Below, piece after piece: positions 52,067-60,216 of a DNA stretch of 64,000 bases. This stretch comes from Lachnospiraceae bacterium (GTDB taxonomy: Bacteria; Bacillota; Clostridia; Lachnospirales; Lachnospiraceae), in contig VSNO01000001.1 of NCBI GenBank assembly GCA_009774375.1, forward strand, positions 1 to 64,000, in the 5' to 3' direction. The first letter of the stretch is position 1. The number at the start of each line of letters is the position of its first letter. The position numbers and the translations under genes are program-made. Under the pieces are notes generated by a model. It ran no database searches and was not told the origin of the DNA. It worked only from the letters and a program-made list of their open reading frames with translations.

Positions 52067-53620
52067 CTATATCCGCGTACTCCACTGTGAGCAGTCCCAC
52101 ACATCTGTCGCGAGTCCGTCGTAAAACTCGGGTTCGTGGCAGACCATCAGGATACTGCCGCTGTAATCTGCCAGGGCGCGCCGCAGCGCTGACTTGGCGT
52201 CGGTGTCAAGGTGGTTGGTCGGCTCGTCGAGCAGCAGGATATTGGTCGGCTTGTTGATGAGCTTGCACAGCCGGACTTTCGCCTGCTCGCCGCCGCTTAG
52301 AACCTTCACTTTGCTCTCGATGTGCTTGGTCGTCAGACCGCATTTGGCGAGGGCGGAGCGCACTTCATACTGCGTCATCGACGGAAATTCATTCCAGAGC
52401 TCCTCGATGCAGGTCGTGGCGACAGACTGGTCCATCTCCTGTTCAAAGTATCCGATCTCCAGATAATCTCCGAGCTCCACGCCGCCGTTCAAAGGGCGGA
52501 TCAGGCCTAAGATGCTCTTTAACAGCGTCGTCTTGCCGATGCCGTTTGCGCCGGTGAGGACGATCTTCTGTCCGCGCTCCATCGCGATGTCGAGCGGTTT
52601 TGACAGCGCCTCGTCGTATCCGATCACAAGGCTTTTTGCCGTGAAGATGTATCGTCCGCTCGTGCGCGCTTCCTTAAACCGGAATTCGGGCTTTGGCTTT
52701 TCGGCGGCAAGCTCGATCACGTCCATCTTGTCAAGTTTCTTCTGGCGCGACATCGCCATGTTTCTCGTCGAGACGCGCGCCTTGTTCCTGGCGACAAAAT
52801 CTTTCAGGTTTGCGATCTCCTTCTGCTGCCTGTTGTAGGCGGCTTCGAGCTGCGCCTTTTTCATGGCATAGACTTCCTGGAACTGGTCGTAATCGCCGAC
52901 GTAGCGTGTCAGCTGCGCATTGTCCATGTGGTAGATGATATTGACAACGCTGTTCAGGAACGGAATGTCATGCGAGATCAGGATAAACGCGTTCTCGTAT
53001 TCCTGGAGATAGCGTCGGAGCCATTCGATATGGCTGGCGTCGAGATAGTTTGTCGGCTCGTCGAGCAGCAGGATATCCGGCTTCTCCAGCAAAAGCTTTG
53101 CGAGCAGGATCTTTGTGCGCTGCCCTCCGCTCAGGTCAGTGACGTCCGTGTCCAATCCGACTTCCATGATGCCGAGCGCCCTTGCGACCTCTTCAATTTT
53201 GGCATCGATCATGTAAAAGTCATGCTGGTCAAGAAGCTCTTGTATCGTGCCTAACTCTTCCATGTAGGATTCAAGCTCCGCCTCGGAGGCGTCTCCCATT
53301 TTATCGCAGATTTCGTTCATGCGGCTTTCAAGCCCGTACAGAAAATCGAAGGCGGAAGCGAGCACGTTTTTCACGGTCATCCCTTTTTCGAGAACAGTGT
53401 GCTGGTCAAGATATCCCACGCGCACGTTTTTGGCCCACTCAATCCTGCCCTCGTCCGGCATCAGTTTATCGGTGATAATGTTCATGAAAGTGGATTTGCC
53501 CTCACCGTTGGCGCCCACCAGTCCGATATGCTCTCCTTTAAGCAGGCGGAAGGACACATCTGCAAAGATCGTCCTGTCGCCGAAACCGTGGGAGAGATTT
53601 TCTACGTTTAAGATACTCAT
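52067..53620 (-). CDS. ABC-F family ATPase
   Basis: 517 residues from the ATG at 53620 (AAAGGA nine bases before; TTG 53629 also in frame). Two ATPase domains in one chain without membrane segments: first Walker A VGANGEGKSTFMN near 39, signature LSGGQRTKILLAK near 160, ILLLDEPTNYLDA; second TGANGIGKTTLLKS near 353, LSGGEQAKVRLCK and ILLLDEPTNHLDT near 470; linker of charged helices about 240-300. ABC-F proteins bind the ribosome E site. Motifs resemble YkpA/YbiT-type housekeeping forms more than antibiotic-resistance ones. Confidence 0.9.
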   Translation of the reverse strand: MSILNVENLSHGFGDRTIFADVSFRLLKGEHIGLVGANGEGKSTFMNIITDKLMPDEGRIEWAKNVRVGYLDQHTVLEKGMTVKNVLASAFDFLYGLESRMNEICDKMGDASEAELESYMEELGTIQELLDQHDFYMIDAKIEEVARALGIMEVGLDTDVTDLSGGQRTKILLAKLLLEKPDILLLDEPTNYLDASHIEWLRRYLQEYENAFILISHDIPFLNSVVNIIYHMDNAQLTRYVGDYDQFQEVYAMKKAQLEAAYNRQQKEIANLKDFVARNKARVSTRNMAMSRQKKLDKMDVIELAAEKPKPEFRFKEARTSGRYIFTAKSLVIGYDEALSKPLDIAMERGQKIVLTGANGIGKTTLLKSILGLIRPLNGGVELGDYLEIGYFEQEMDQSVATTCIEELWNEFPSMTQYEVRSALAKCGLTTKHIESKVKVLSGGEQAKVRLCKLINKPTNILLLDEPTNHLDTDAKSALRRALADYSGSILMVCHEPEFYDGLATDVWDCSQWSTRI

Positions 53621-53635
53621 TGTGTTCAATCCTTT

Positions 53636-53860
53636 TTATTCTTTCAAAATATCCGCAATGACGCACCGCTGTTCTTCTATGCCGATCAGCAGCTCCGGGT
53701 TCATTGACATCTTTTCAGCGATCAGCAGGATATCGGTCTCGTCGATATCATTCAATCCTTCCTCAAACAGTTTGTCATCATTTGTCGGTAGATTTAAAGA
53801 AAGTTTCCTTTCTGCCTCGCTTCCTTTTGGCGGTATAGGAAATAAGAATCTCCTTACTGT
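53636..53860 (-). pseudogene. Possible remnant of a small acidic protein gene
   Basis: A minus-strand frame of ~75 codons without a usable start reads FLFPIPPKGSEAERKLSLNL..., then NDIDETDILLIAEKMSMNPE and ends DILKE before a stop at 53636-53638. The even, acidic composition looks coding. A plausible ATG with AGTAAGGAG just downstream (MNSKEILIS) lies in another frame, as if a frameshift had broken the gene. Confidence 0.3.
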
Positions 53861-53918
53861 TCATGTGAAAATTTTTGAATAATATTAGTATATATAATAT
53901 GGATTCTCTGCGCAAGTA

Positions 53919-55043
53919 TTATTCTGCAAAAGCCTCTCGTTTTTCCCATATCAGTTCCCCGTTCAGGGCATTGACTGCAATGATCTCCTCACTCCGCAAA
54001 CTTCGTGCCTTCTCGTCCTCGCCCGCCCAAAATCTCCAGACGGGCACAATCAGCAGCTCTTTGTCAGGAGAACTGACTGACAGGTACTCCAGACTGATTT
54101 TGGTAATGGTCAGCGGCTCCTCTTGTATTGGAATCTGATTAATCTGTTGCTGTATGGCTGCAACGGCTTCGCCTGCCGACAAAACAGGCTGATCGATTCC
54201 GATTTCCGCCTCTGAAAAGAGGCTTCCCCATATTTTTATGGGAAACGGACTGCCTTTTCCTGTTATCGTACCGAAATTATGCCATGCCGTCACGGGAATG
54301 CCGTCTATCGTTTTTCTGAATACCGCTTTTATGTAAAATTGTCCGTCCATCGTTTCACAGACGTGGATTAAATCGCATGAATAGCTGTCATTGTAATCTA
54401 TGGCGCCGATATTATACAAGCCAAACTGAATGATCTCCGCAGGAATGGTGTCCGCCACCTTCGAGAGCGTTGAAAGTGTATATTCGTCTATTATGTCGCC
54501 TTCGCCCACGATAAGGATTGGAAATACCTGTTTTATATCAGGGGAGATATCCGCGGTAGTTTCCCTGTGGCATAAAATATCCTCTCCCGGTATGTCGGAA
54601 TGTGTAATCTGATAGCTCCAGGATTTCCCTGTCGGCGTCATAAACTCCCATGCGTCTTTTTCAGAATTATATACAGTGGCTTCCACAACATTCCATGTTT
54701 CTGCGGGATGCATCTCTTTCAACAAAGCATTTCGCATTTCCTCCGTAAAAGGCTCGGGCACATATCGATAGCAGCTTACCTGGTCAATGCCATCGGAATA
54801 AACCTGCGCGTCAATCGTTATTTTTCTCCCGTCAGAACCTTCCATGAATTGTGTTATTGTTTCGCCGCTGTACTCATTGGATGCTTCGTCATAAGAAGTA
54901 TCTGTAATCACGCTATCATTAGGAACTTCTATATTTTCATCTGCTGTCCCTGAAAAAACCTGTTCTTCATGCTCCGTCTGCCTGTTGCATCCAGTCAGTG
55001 TCATCGCTAATAGCAAAAACGTCGCCAGTAAAAAAGTCCTCAT
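53919..55043 (-). CDS. Lipoprotein, DUF6034-like
   Basis: 374 residues. Signal peptide with lipobox LTLTGCNR (Cys near 19), then an outside domain with no enzyme motif recognised. The C-terminal part ends EEIIAVNALNGELIWEKR, reminiscent of PepSY/DUF6034 lipoproteins paired with sigma-factor loci in clostridia. It is the third gene of the unit sigma factor, anti-sigma-like protein, lipoprotein, so it may report on envelope state. Confidence 0.6.
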   Translation of the reverse strand: MRTFLLATFLLLAMTLTGCNRQTEHEEQVFSGTADENIEVPNDSVITDTSYDEASNEYSGETITQFMEGSDGRKITIDAQVYSDGIDQVSCYRYVPEPFTEEMRNALLKEMHPAETWNVVEATVYNSEKDAWEFMTPTGKSWSYQITHSDIPGEDILCHRETTADISPDIKQVFPILIVGEGDIIDEYTLSTLSKVADTIPAEIIQFGLYNIGAIDYNDSYSCDLIHVCETMDGQFYIKAVFRKTIDGIPVTAWHNFGTITGKGSPFPIKIWGSLFSEAEIGIDQPVLSAGEAVAAIQQQINQIPIQEEPLTITKISLEYLSVSSPDKELLIVPVWRFWAGEDEKARSLRSEEIIAVNALNGELIWEKREAFAE

Positions 55044-55226
55044 AATCAGTTTCCCCCTTTTAATTATGATGTATATCGTGTTTTATTTTTGCCCGTGCTT
55101 TGTTATACTCGCGCCAGCCGCAGCCACGAAGCGGCTATATTTATGCGGCTTGTGCGCATCACATTATACTGAGCGGTCAGTATATCTAAAATCCTGTACT
55201 TGATAAGACAAGGCTCCATATCATTG

Positions 55227-56198
55227 TCACTCCGCCTTAGGATAATCCTCCCGGAATCCCATCATGATATCATAATGGATTCTGTCAAAGCAATAAGAAA
55301 TTTTGTGATCAAAATCTATGATCTGCAAAAATTCAAAATCGGATACCGCCCCGTCAGGAATATAATAGGTGCTGTTTTCCTCGCAAAACACGGCGCCGGT
55401 TCCTGTATATTCGTCCACTGTCTTTATAATGTCCAGTTCAGTCTCGGGATAGACGCCCTCATTTTCATATTGTTCATTCAGTTCTTCGTACCGCTGGTTT
55501 TCCTCCTGGCGAAGCTTCCTGCTAAATCCCCCGCCGGTTTCTAAATTTGACGCGCAGTAAGCCAGATAAATCCTGTCAACCTCTGAATCCGTCATCTCCG
55601 CCATGCGGCTTTCCCAATTGCCCTGCGCGAGAATCCGCTCCTGATTCTTTTCATAGATGCTGTATGTCATTTTATGGTTGAAATCGATGATTTCCAAAAG
55701 CTCCTCATCGCTCAATGCTTTCCGGGGAAGATAAATTGTCCTTGTATCCGCCGCGATTGCCACACTCTGCCCGCTGTAATCCCCTGCCGCTGCAATGATC
55801 GCTAAAGTTTCTTCCGGAAACCGGCCGTTCTTTTCATATTCCTCTGTCAAAGCCTGATAACGTTCCTCTTCCTCCGCGGTGAACGGACGGTTCAGACTGT
55901 TCGCCTCACCGGCGTTGGCTAGCTGGTACAAATCCTCTATTTCCTGTTTTTCCATACCTTCCATGCGCTGCCGATATACGCTGATGATCTCCATCGCCGC
56001 AACAGTGGTTCCCAATATGCCGCAGCAGATTATGGCAACAGCCGCTGCCTTTGGAATACGGAATACTGCATGTTTCTGTTTTTTCTTTTCTTTCATATGG
56101 ATTTGTGAAAAAGCCTCATTCGCTTTTTCCCATACAATTTCAGGAATCTCTAAATCCTGATATAAGATTTCTTCCGTTTGATTTCCTTTATTATCCAT
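55227..56198 (-). CDS. Anti-sigma-like membrane protein with duplicated outside domain
   Basis: 323 residues. Cytoplasmic N-terminal ~45 residues, one membrane segment (AAAVAIICCGILGTTVAAMEII at about 50-71), then two related outside repeats of ~100 residues, each with RYxxLxExYExxGxxPExxLxII, YxGxxVA or GAVF, and ALSDEELLEIIDFNHKMTY/AVSDFEFLQIIDFDHKISY. It starts 27 bases after the sigma factor gene, the usual place of an anti-sigma factor, although no standard anti-sigma domain was recognised. Confidence 0.65.
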   Translation of the reverse strand: MDNKGNQTEEILYQDLEIPEIVWEKANEAFSQIHMKEKKKQKHAVFRIPKAAAVAIICCGILGTTVAAMEIISVYRQRMEGMEKQEIEDLYQLANAGEANSLNRPFTAEEEERYQALTEEYEKNGRFPEETLAIIAAAGDYSGQSVAIAADTRTIYLPRKALSDEELLEIIDFNHKMTYSIYEKNQERILAQGNWESRMAEMTDSEVDRIYLAYCASNLETGGGFSRKLRQEENQRYEELNEQYENEGVYPETELDIIKTVDEYTGTGAVFCEENSTYYIPDGAVSDFEFLQIIDFDHKISYCFDRIHYDIMMGFREDYPKAE

Positions 56199-56225
56199 TA
56201 GCCCTGCCTCCTCAAATGTACGCAG

Positions 56226-56741
56226 CTATTGCGTGCCATAGTATTCCCTTAATTGTTCCCGCCCTCTGGAAAGCCTTGTCCGCACTGCGCTGTCCGTGAT
56301 TCCTAATATTTTTGCGATTTCCTTTGTGCGGAAGCCCTCGGAGTAAAATAAAATGAGCGCGATGCGATATTTTTCGTCAATGGCCGACAATGCCTCCCGC
56401 CATTCAAGATTGCAGGCATTGTCTTCAACAACACTTTCAGGCAGTTCGTCTGTGTATGTAATCCGCCTGTTGCTTCGGATGATGCCATAGCAATTGTTTA
56501 CTAAGATTTTTGTCATCCATGTTTTAAAATACCGATTCGTTTTTAGCTCGTTCAAATTCTCCCAGCAGGCCAGCAGCGTCTCCTGAATGGCGTCTGATAC
56601 ATCTTCGTCGTTCATTAAAATCGCCTTTGCCGTGCGGTACATCGTCTGCATCTGTAGTTTCATCAGTTCTGTGAATGCGTCGGTATTTCCCGTTTTCGCT
56701 TTTTGAATAAGAATTTCAGTATTCATTTCGTTTACCGTCAT
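56226..56741 (-). CDS. ECF-type sigma factor
   Basis: 171 residues. Region 2 at about 12-75 (AKTGNTDAFTELMKLQ, DEDVSDAIQETLLACWENL) and region 4 at about 115-165 (ALSAIDEKYRIALILFYSEGFRTKEIAKILGITDSAVRTRLSRGREQL). It directs RNA polymerase to its own regulon, probably this operon. The ATG at 56741 is only two bases from AGGAGGGA; ATG 56726 is an alternative with 17-base spacing. Confidence 0.88.
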   Translation of the reverse strand: MTVNEMNTEILIQKAKTGNTDAFTELMKLQMQTMYRTAKAILMNDEDVSDAIQETLLACWENLNELKTNRYFKTWMTKILVNNCYGIIRSNRRITYTDELPESVVEDNACNLEWREALSAIDEKYRIALILFYSEGFRTKEIAKILGITDSAVRTRLSRGREQLREYYGTQ

Positions 56742-56945
56742 TCCCTCCTTTCATACAATGAAAAGGAATTTCCTGCCTTCTTTGTGATTCATGATCGCAC
56801 CTTTCATACAATAGATGTTCAAAAATCAAAAAATGTCCCATACAAAATCAAAAAGTTGAGTCATGGGATCCAACGGGGAAGCTATAGAATTTTTAGGTTC
56901 TATGTGTTAGAATAAAACAAAACAGATGGGAGGGGAATAGGGAAT

Positions 56946-57161
56946 ATGGGAAAATTCAAACAGCTTGAGACGGATTATCCAATTCCGGAGCTGCTGCAGC
57001 GCGATATCGACGCCCTGCAGGAAGGCGTGGAAAATGATGTTCTGTATGTGGACTGTCTGCAGGACGAAGTCCGCAGTTCGGCGCATGGCTGCACAGATGC
57101 CGGTCTGACGGAGGAGCAGGCGGAGGAGATTATTGATTATTACTGCAGGAGGAGGTGGTAG
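56946..57161 (+). CDS. Small protein preceding the HipA-like kinase
   Basis: 71 residues, acidic helical protein ending ITEEQAEEIIDYYCRRRW-like (LTEEQAEEIIDYYCRRRW). The frame stops one base before the kinase start and the kinase ribosome site GGAGG lies inside it, indicating coupled translation. In many Clostridia such a small gene precedes HipA/CtkA-like kinases and may be its partner, possibly an antitoxin (inference). Confidence 0.7.
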   Translation: MGKFKQLETDYPIPELLQRDIDALQEGVENDVLYVDCLQDEVRSSAHGCTDAGLTEEQAEEIIDYYCRRRW

Positions 57162-57162
57162 G

Positions 57163-58092
57163 TTGGCGCTGATCGATTTTACGGAGTGCGAGATTGACCT
57201 GATGGCTAATTATGGCGGGTCTGATAAGAAGAGGGGGATTCTATACAATGGGAAGCGGTACATGCTGAAAATGTCCGATAAGATACCGGATGAAAAACAA
57301 AATTCCCTGAATAGTTCCTACACAAATAGTACATTTTCGGAATACATTGGCTGTCATATTATGGAGTCCATGGGGTTTCAGGTGCAGAATACATTGTTGG
57401 GAACGATCAGAATGACTTCATCAAAGGGCAGAGAGCAGATATACCCTGCTGTCGCCTGTGAAAACTTTGTTCCTGACAACAAGCAGCTGATCGAATTTAA
57501 GATCATTGAGGGGGCCCTTTTGGACGTAAAGCCGCCGAAAATACCAAAGTTGGATCATATTTATGAGATTATGACACGGCCTAATGCCTACTTTACGAGC
57601 GTGTTTGGCAGAGTGGTGGTATCTGCGTACTGGGATCAGTTCATCGCCGATGCTCTGCTTGGAAATTTTGACAGGCATGCGAATAACTGGGGATATCTGA
57701 TAGACCGAAATACGAAGGAATTGACACTGGCGCCGGTATATGATTGCGGTTCCTGCCTGTATCCGCAGATCGCTGATGATGCGATTGAACGGATATTGGC
57801 CTCGAAAGAGGAAATACAGAAGAGAATCGATATATTTCCGCAGGCAGCGTTGACAATCCACGGAAATAAAGTTTCATATAAGGGATACATTTCCTCTTTT
57901 ATAAACCAGGACTGCAGCAGTGCGCTTATGCGGGTGGCACCTCGCATAGACATGAACAAAATAAAAGACATCATTGTGCGCACGGACGGTATATCGGAAA
58001 TCCGAAAAGAATTTTACATGAAAATGCTTTTGGAAAGATATCATCAGATTATTATGGAACCTTATAAGAGGCTGGTAAAAAATAAATCCTAA
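57163..58092 (+). CDS. HipA/CtkA-like serine/threonine kinase
   Basis: 309 residues from TTG 57163, GGAGG about eight bases before; the frame extends upstream without a site. KRYMLKMSDKI near 30 (ATP-lysine region), STFSEYIGCHIMESMGFQV near 60, catalytic loop DALLGNFDRHANNWGYLI near 165 and metal-binding DCG in APVYDCGSCLY near 193, the H-R-D and D-F-G equivalents in HipA-type kinases. The size matches CtkA-like forms without the HipA N-terminal domain. Possible toxin or regulatory kinase. Confidence 0.8.
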   Translation: MALIDFTECEIDLMANYGGSDKKRGILYNGKRYMLKMSDKIPDEKQNSLNSSYTNSTFSEYIGCHIMESMGFQVQNTLLGTIRMTSSKGREQIYPAVACENFVPDNKQLIEFKIIEGALLDVKPPKIPKLDHIYEIMTRPNAYFTSVFGRVVVSAYWDQFIADALLGNFDRHANNWGYLIDRNTKELTLAPVYDCGSCLYPQIADDAIERILASKEEIQKRIDIFPQAALTIHGNKVSYKGYISSFINQDCSSALMRVAPRIDMNKIKDIIVRTDGISEIRKEFYMKMLLERYHQIIMEPYKRLVKNKS

Positions 58093-58229
58093 TGCCCGCG
58101 CCGTCCCATAAAATCGATTGCAAGTCCCGTGAGGCAGGTGTCATCGTACTTTGTCTCCGCATAGATTTCCTCGATTGTGAACTCAAAATGGATAAGTCCT
58201 GTGTGAACGGTAACTTGGGACTCGTCACA
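58089..58229 (-). pseudogene. C-terminal remnant of an unrecognised gene
   Basis: A 46-codon minus-strand frame reads DESQVTVHTGLIHFEFTIEE then IYAETKYDDTCLTGLAIDFM before a stop that overlaps the kinase stop. A stop lies immediately upstream, so no start is available. It reads like the end of a real protein whose 5' part is lost. Confidence 0.35.
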
Positions 58230-58239
58230 TTATTTTCGC

Positions 58240-58268
58240 TTGAATAAAAGCGATTCATTTAGTATAAT
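58240..58268 (+). promoter_or_regulatory. Promoter of the chemotaxis receptor gene
   Basis: TTGAAT (58240-58245), 17 bp, TATAAT (58263-58268), 54 bases before the start codon. Confidence 0.75.
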
Positions 58269-58321
58269 GAAGTATGTTGAAAATTTACACTCTTTAGATA
58301 ACACAGAAGGGGATTAGAAGC

Positions 58322-60046
58322 ATGATTAACATCATACGAAACTTGAAGATCAGATTAAAACTTTATATCCTGATAGGAGTTGCGCTGGCCGGCATGCTTA
58401 TGATCGGCGGTATGTCCTTCAATCTCATGGGGCAGATGAACGAAATGACTCTTGACATTTCGACGAGCTGGCTTCCCAGCATTGATACGGCAAGGAATAT
58501 GAGCACTGCCATTTCTAATATCCGGCTCAATGAATTAGGGTATCTTACCGCGGTTTCCGAGGATGTAAAAGTCTCCAGCCTCCAGTATCTCCAAAAGGAA
58601 AAAGAGGAAATGGACGCTCTCCTGGCCGCATATGGAGAAATGATCGATGAGGAGGAAAGAGCTTTCTATGATAATGCAATGAATCTCTGGAGCCAGTACA
58701 ATGAAGCGGATGAGGAAATGATGGCGTTGGCCGGACAGGGGCTCATTGAGGAGGCACGCGCGATCCTGGAGGGCGAATGCGTGGACCTCTATAATTCCTT
58801 AAACAGCTCGTTTGATGGTATCATCACCTACAATTCAGAAGGCAGCGATGATGCGGCAAAGGAAAGCTCCTTCCTTTACAGCACTGCTGTAAGGATCATG
58901 ATGACAGTGATCATTGTCATCATCCTTGTGGGAGTCTTCTTCTCGTTCGTGATCATCCGTTCGATCAAGATACCGGTATCCGAGATTGCGAACGCAGCCA
59001 TAAAGATGGCAGAGGGCGACCTGAATGTTGCGGTTTCCTATACCTCCAGGGATGAACTGGGGATTCTTGCTGCGCAGGTAGGCAGACTGATCCGCAAGCT
59101 TCAGATGATCATTGATGATGAGAATAAATTCCTTGCGAAGATGGCGAAAGGAGATCTTACAGTGGATTCGGTCTGCGAAGCGGAGTATACAGGCAGCTTC
59201 CACCCGCTGCTGGTCTCTTTCCGCGGGATCGCGGAGGAGCTCAACGACACGATGCGGCAGATCAGCCAAAGCTCCTCTCAGGTTGCAGGCGGAGCGGAGC
59301 AGGTATCGAGCGGTGCACAGGCTCTTGCCCAGGGAACAAGCGAGCAGGCAAGCGCCGTGCAGGAGCTTGTTGCGACTATCAACGAAATTTCCGGCAAGGT
59401 GAACCAGAACGCAGACAATGCGCGGCAGGCAGAGGCAACATCGGGAAGCGTCAGCACGAAAATGAACGTGAGCAATGAAAAAATGCAGCAGATGATACAG
59501 GCGATGGAGGATATCAGCAACAGTTCCAATGAGATCGGCAAGATCATAAAGACAATTGAAGATATCGCGCTGCAGACCAACATCCTTGCCCTCAATGCTG
59601 CCGTGGAGGCCGCCCGCGCAGGCGCAGCCGGAAAAGGGTTTGCCGTAGTAGCTGATGAAGTCCGCAGCCTGGCAAACAAAAGTGCGGAGGCTTCCAAGAA
59701 TATCTCTGATCTGATCGAAAATTCACTGAAGGTAGTGGAGAACGGAAAACAGATCGCTGATGATACAGCGAAGTCTCTGCTTGACGCGGTAAATGATGTC
59801 AATGAAATGACAGGCATTATCGGACAGATCTCGGAAGCCAGCAGCGAACAGGCTTATTCCATCTCTCAGATCACGATCGGAATGGATCAGATCTCTGATG
59901 TTGTACAGACAAACTCGGCAACAGCGGAGGAAAGCGCGGCTGCAAGCGAAGAAATGTCCAGCCAGTCACAGCTCATGAAGGCGCTTGTAGGAAAGTTTAA
60001 ACTGAAAAACAGTCCATCCTTGCCAGCGTCCAGCAGTCGGAAATGA
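58322..60046 (+). CDS. Methyl-accepting chemotaxis protein
   Basis: 574 residues. Membrane segment at about 14-38, a four-helix-type outside domain (40-185), second membrane segment (AVRIMMTVIIVIILVGVFFSFVII near 190-212), HAMP at about 213-265 and a signalling domain with IEDIALQTNILALNAAVEAARAGAAGKGFAVVADEVRSLA near 425-465. Ends PSLPASSSRK, an unusual tail caused by a frame that diverges from a second receptor tail (see 60004-60195). AGAAGGGG precedes ATG 58322. Confidence 0.92.
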   Translation: MINIIRNLKIRLKLYILIGVALAGMLMIGGMSFNLMGQMNEMTLDISTSWLPSIDTARNMSTAISNIRLNELGYLTAVSEDVKVSSLQYLQKEKEEMDALLAAYGEMIDEEERAFYDNAMNLWSQYNEADEEMMALAGQGLIEEARAILEGECVDLYNSLNSSFDGIITYNSEGSDDAAKESSFLYSTAVRIMMTVIIVIILVGVFFSFVIIRSIKIPVSEIANAAIKMAEGDLNVAVSYTSRDELGILAAQVGRLIRKLQMIIDDENKFLAKMAKGDLTVDSVCEAEYTGSFHPLLVSFRGIAEELNDTMRQISQSSSQVAGGAEQVSSGAQALAQGTSEQASAVQELVATINEISGKVNQNADNARQAEATSGSVSTKMNVSNEKMQQMIQAMEDISNSSNEIGKIIKTIEDIALQTNILALNAAVEAARAGAAGKGFAVVADEVRSLANKSAEASKNISDLIENSLKVVENGKQIADDTAKSLLDAVNDVNEMTGIIGQISEASSEQAYSISQITIGMDQISDVVQTNSATAEESAAASEEMSSQSQLMKALVGKFKLKNSPSLPASSSRK

Positions 60047-60195
60047 TCGTCTCGGTGGAAAACCGGATCAGGGAGGTATCCAAAGTCGTTCAGGTAAACT
60101 CTGACGCTGCCGGACAAAGCGCCGCGATCTCCAATGAGCTGTCCGGGCAGTCACAGACGCTCAGCCAGCTCATCAGCCAGTTCCGTATTGAATAA
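60004..60195 (+). pseudogene. Second chemotaxis-receptor tail in another frame
   Basis: The frame starting inside the end of the receptor gene reads QQSEMIVSVENRIREVSKVV, QVNSDAAGQSAAISNELSGQ and QTLSQLISQFRIE before TAA. This is a receptor C-terminus and parallels GMDQISDVVQTNSATAEESAA in the preceding gene. Either two tandem receptors recombined, or a frameshift near 60000 adds a duplicate helix. No start codon of its own. Confidence 0.65.
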
Positions 60196-60216
60196 GGAGC
60201 TGCGGCAGGCGGGGAT

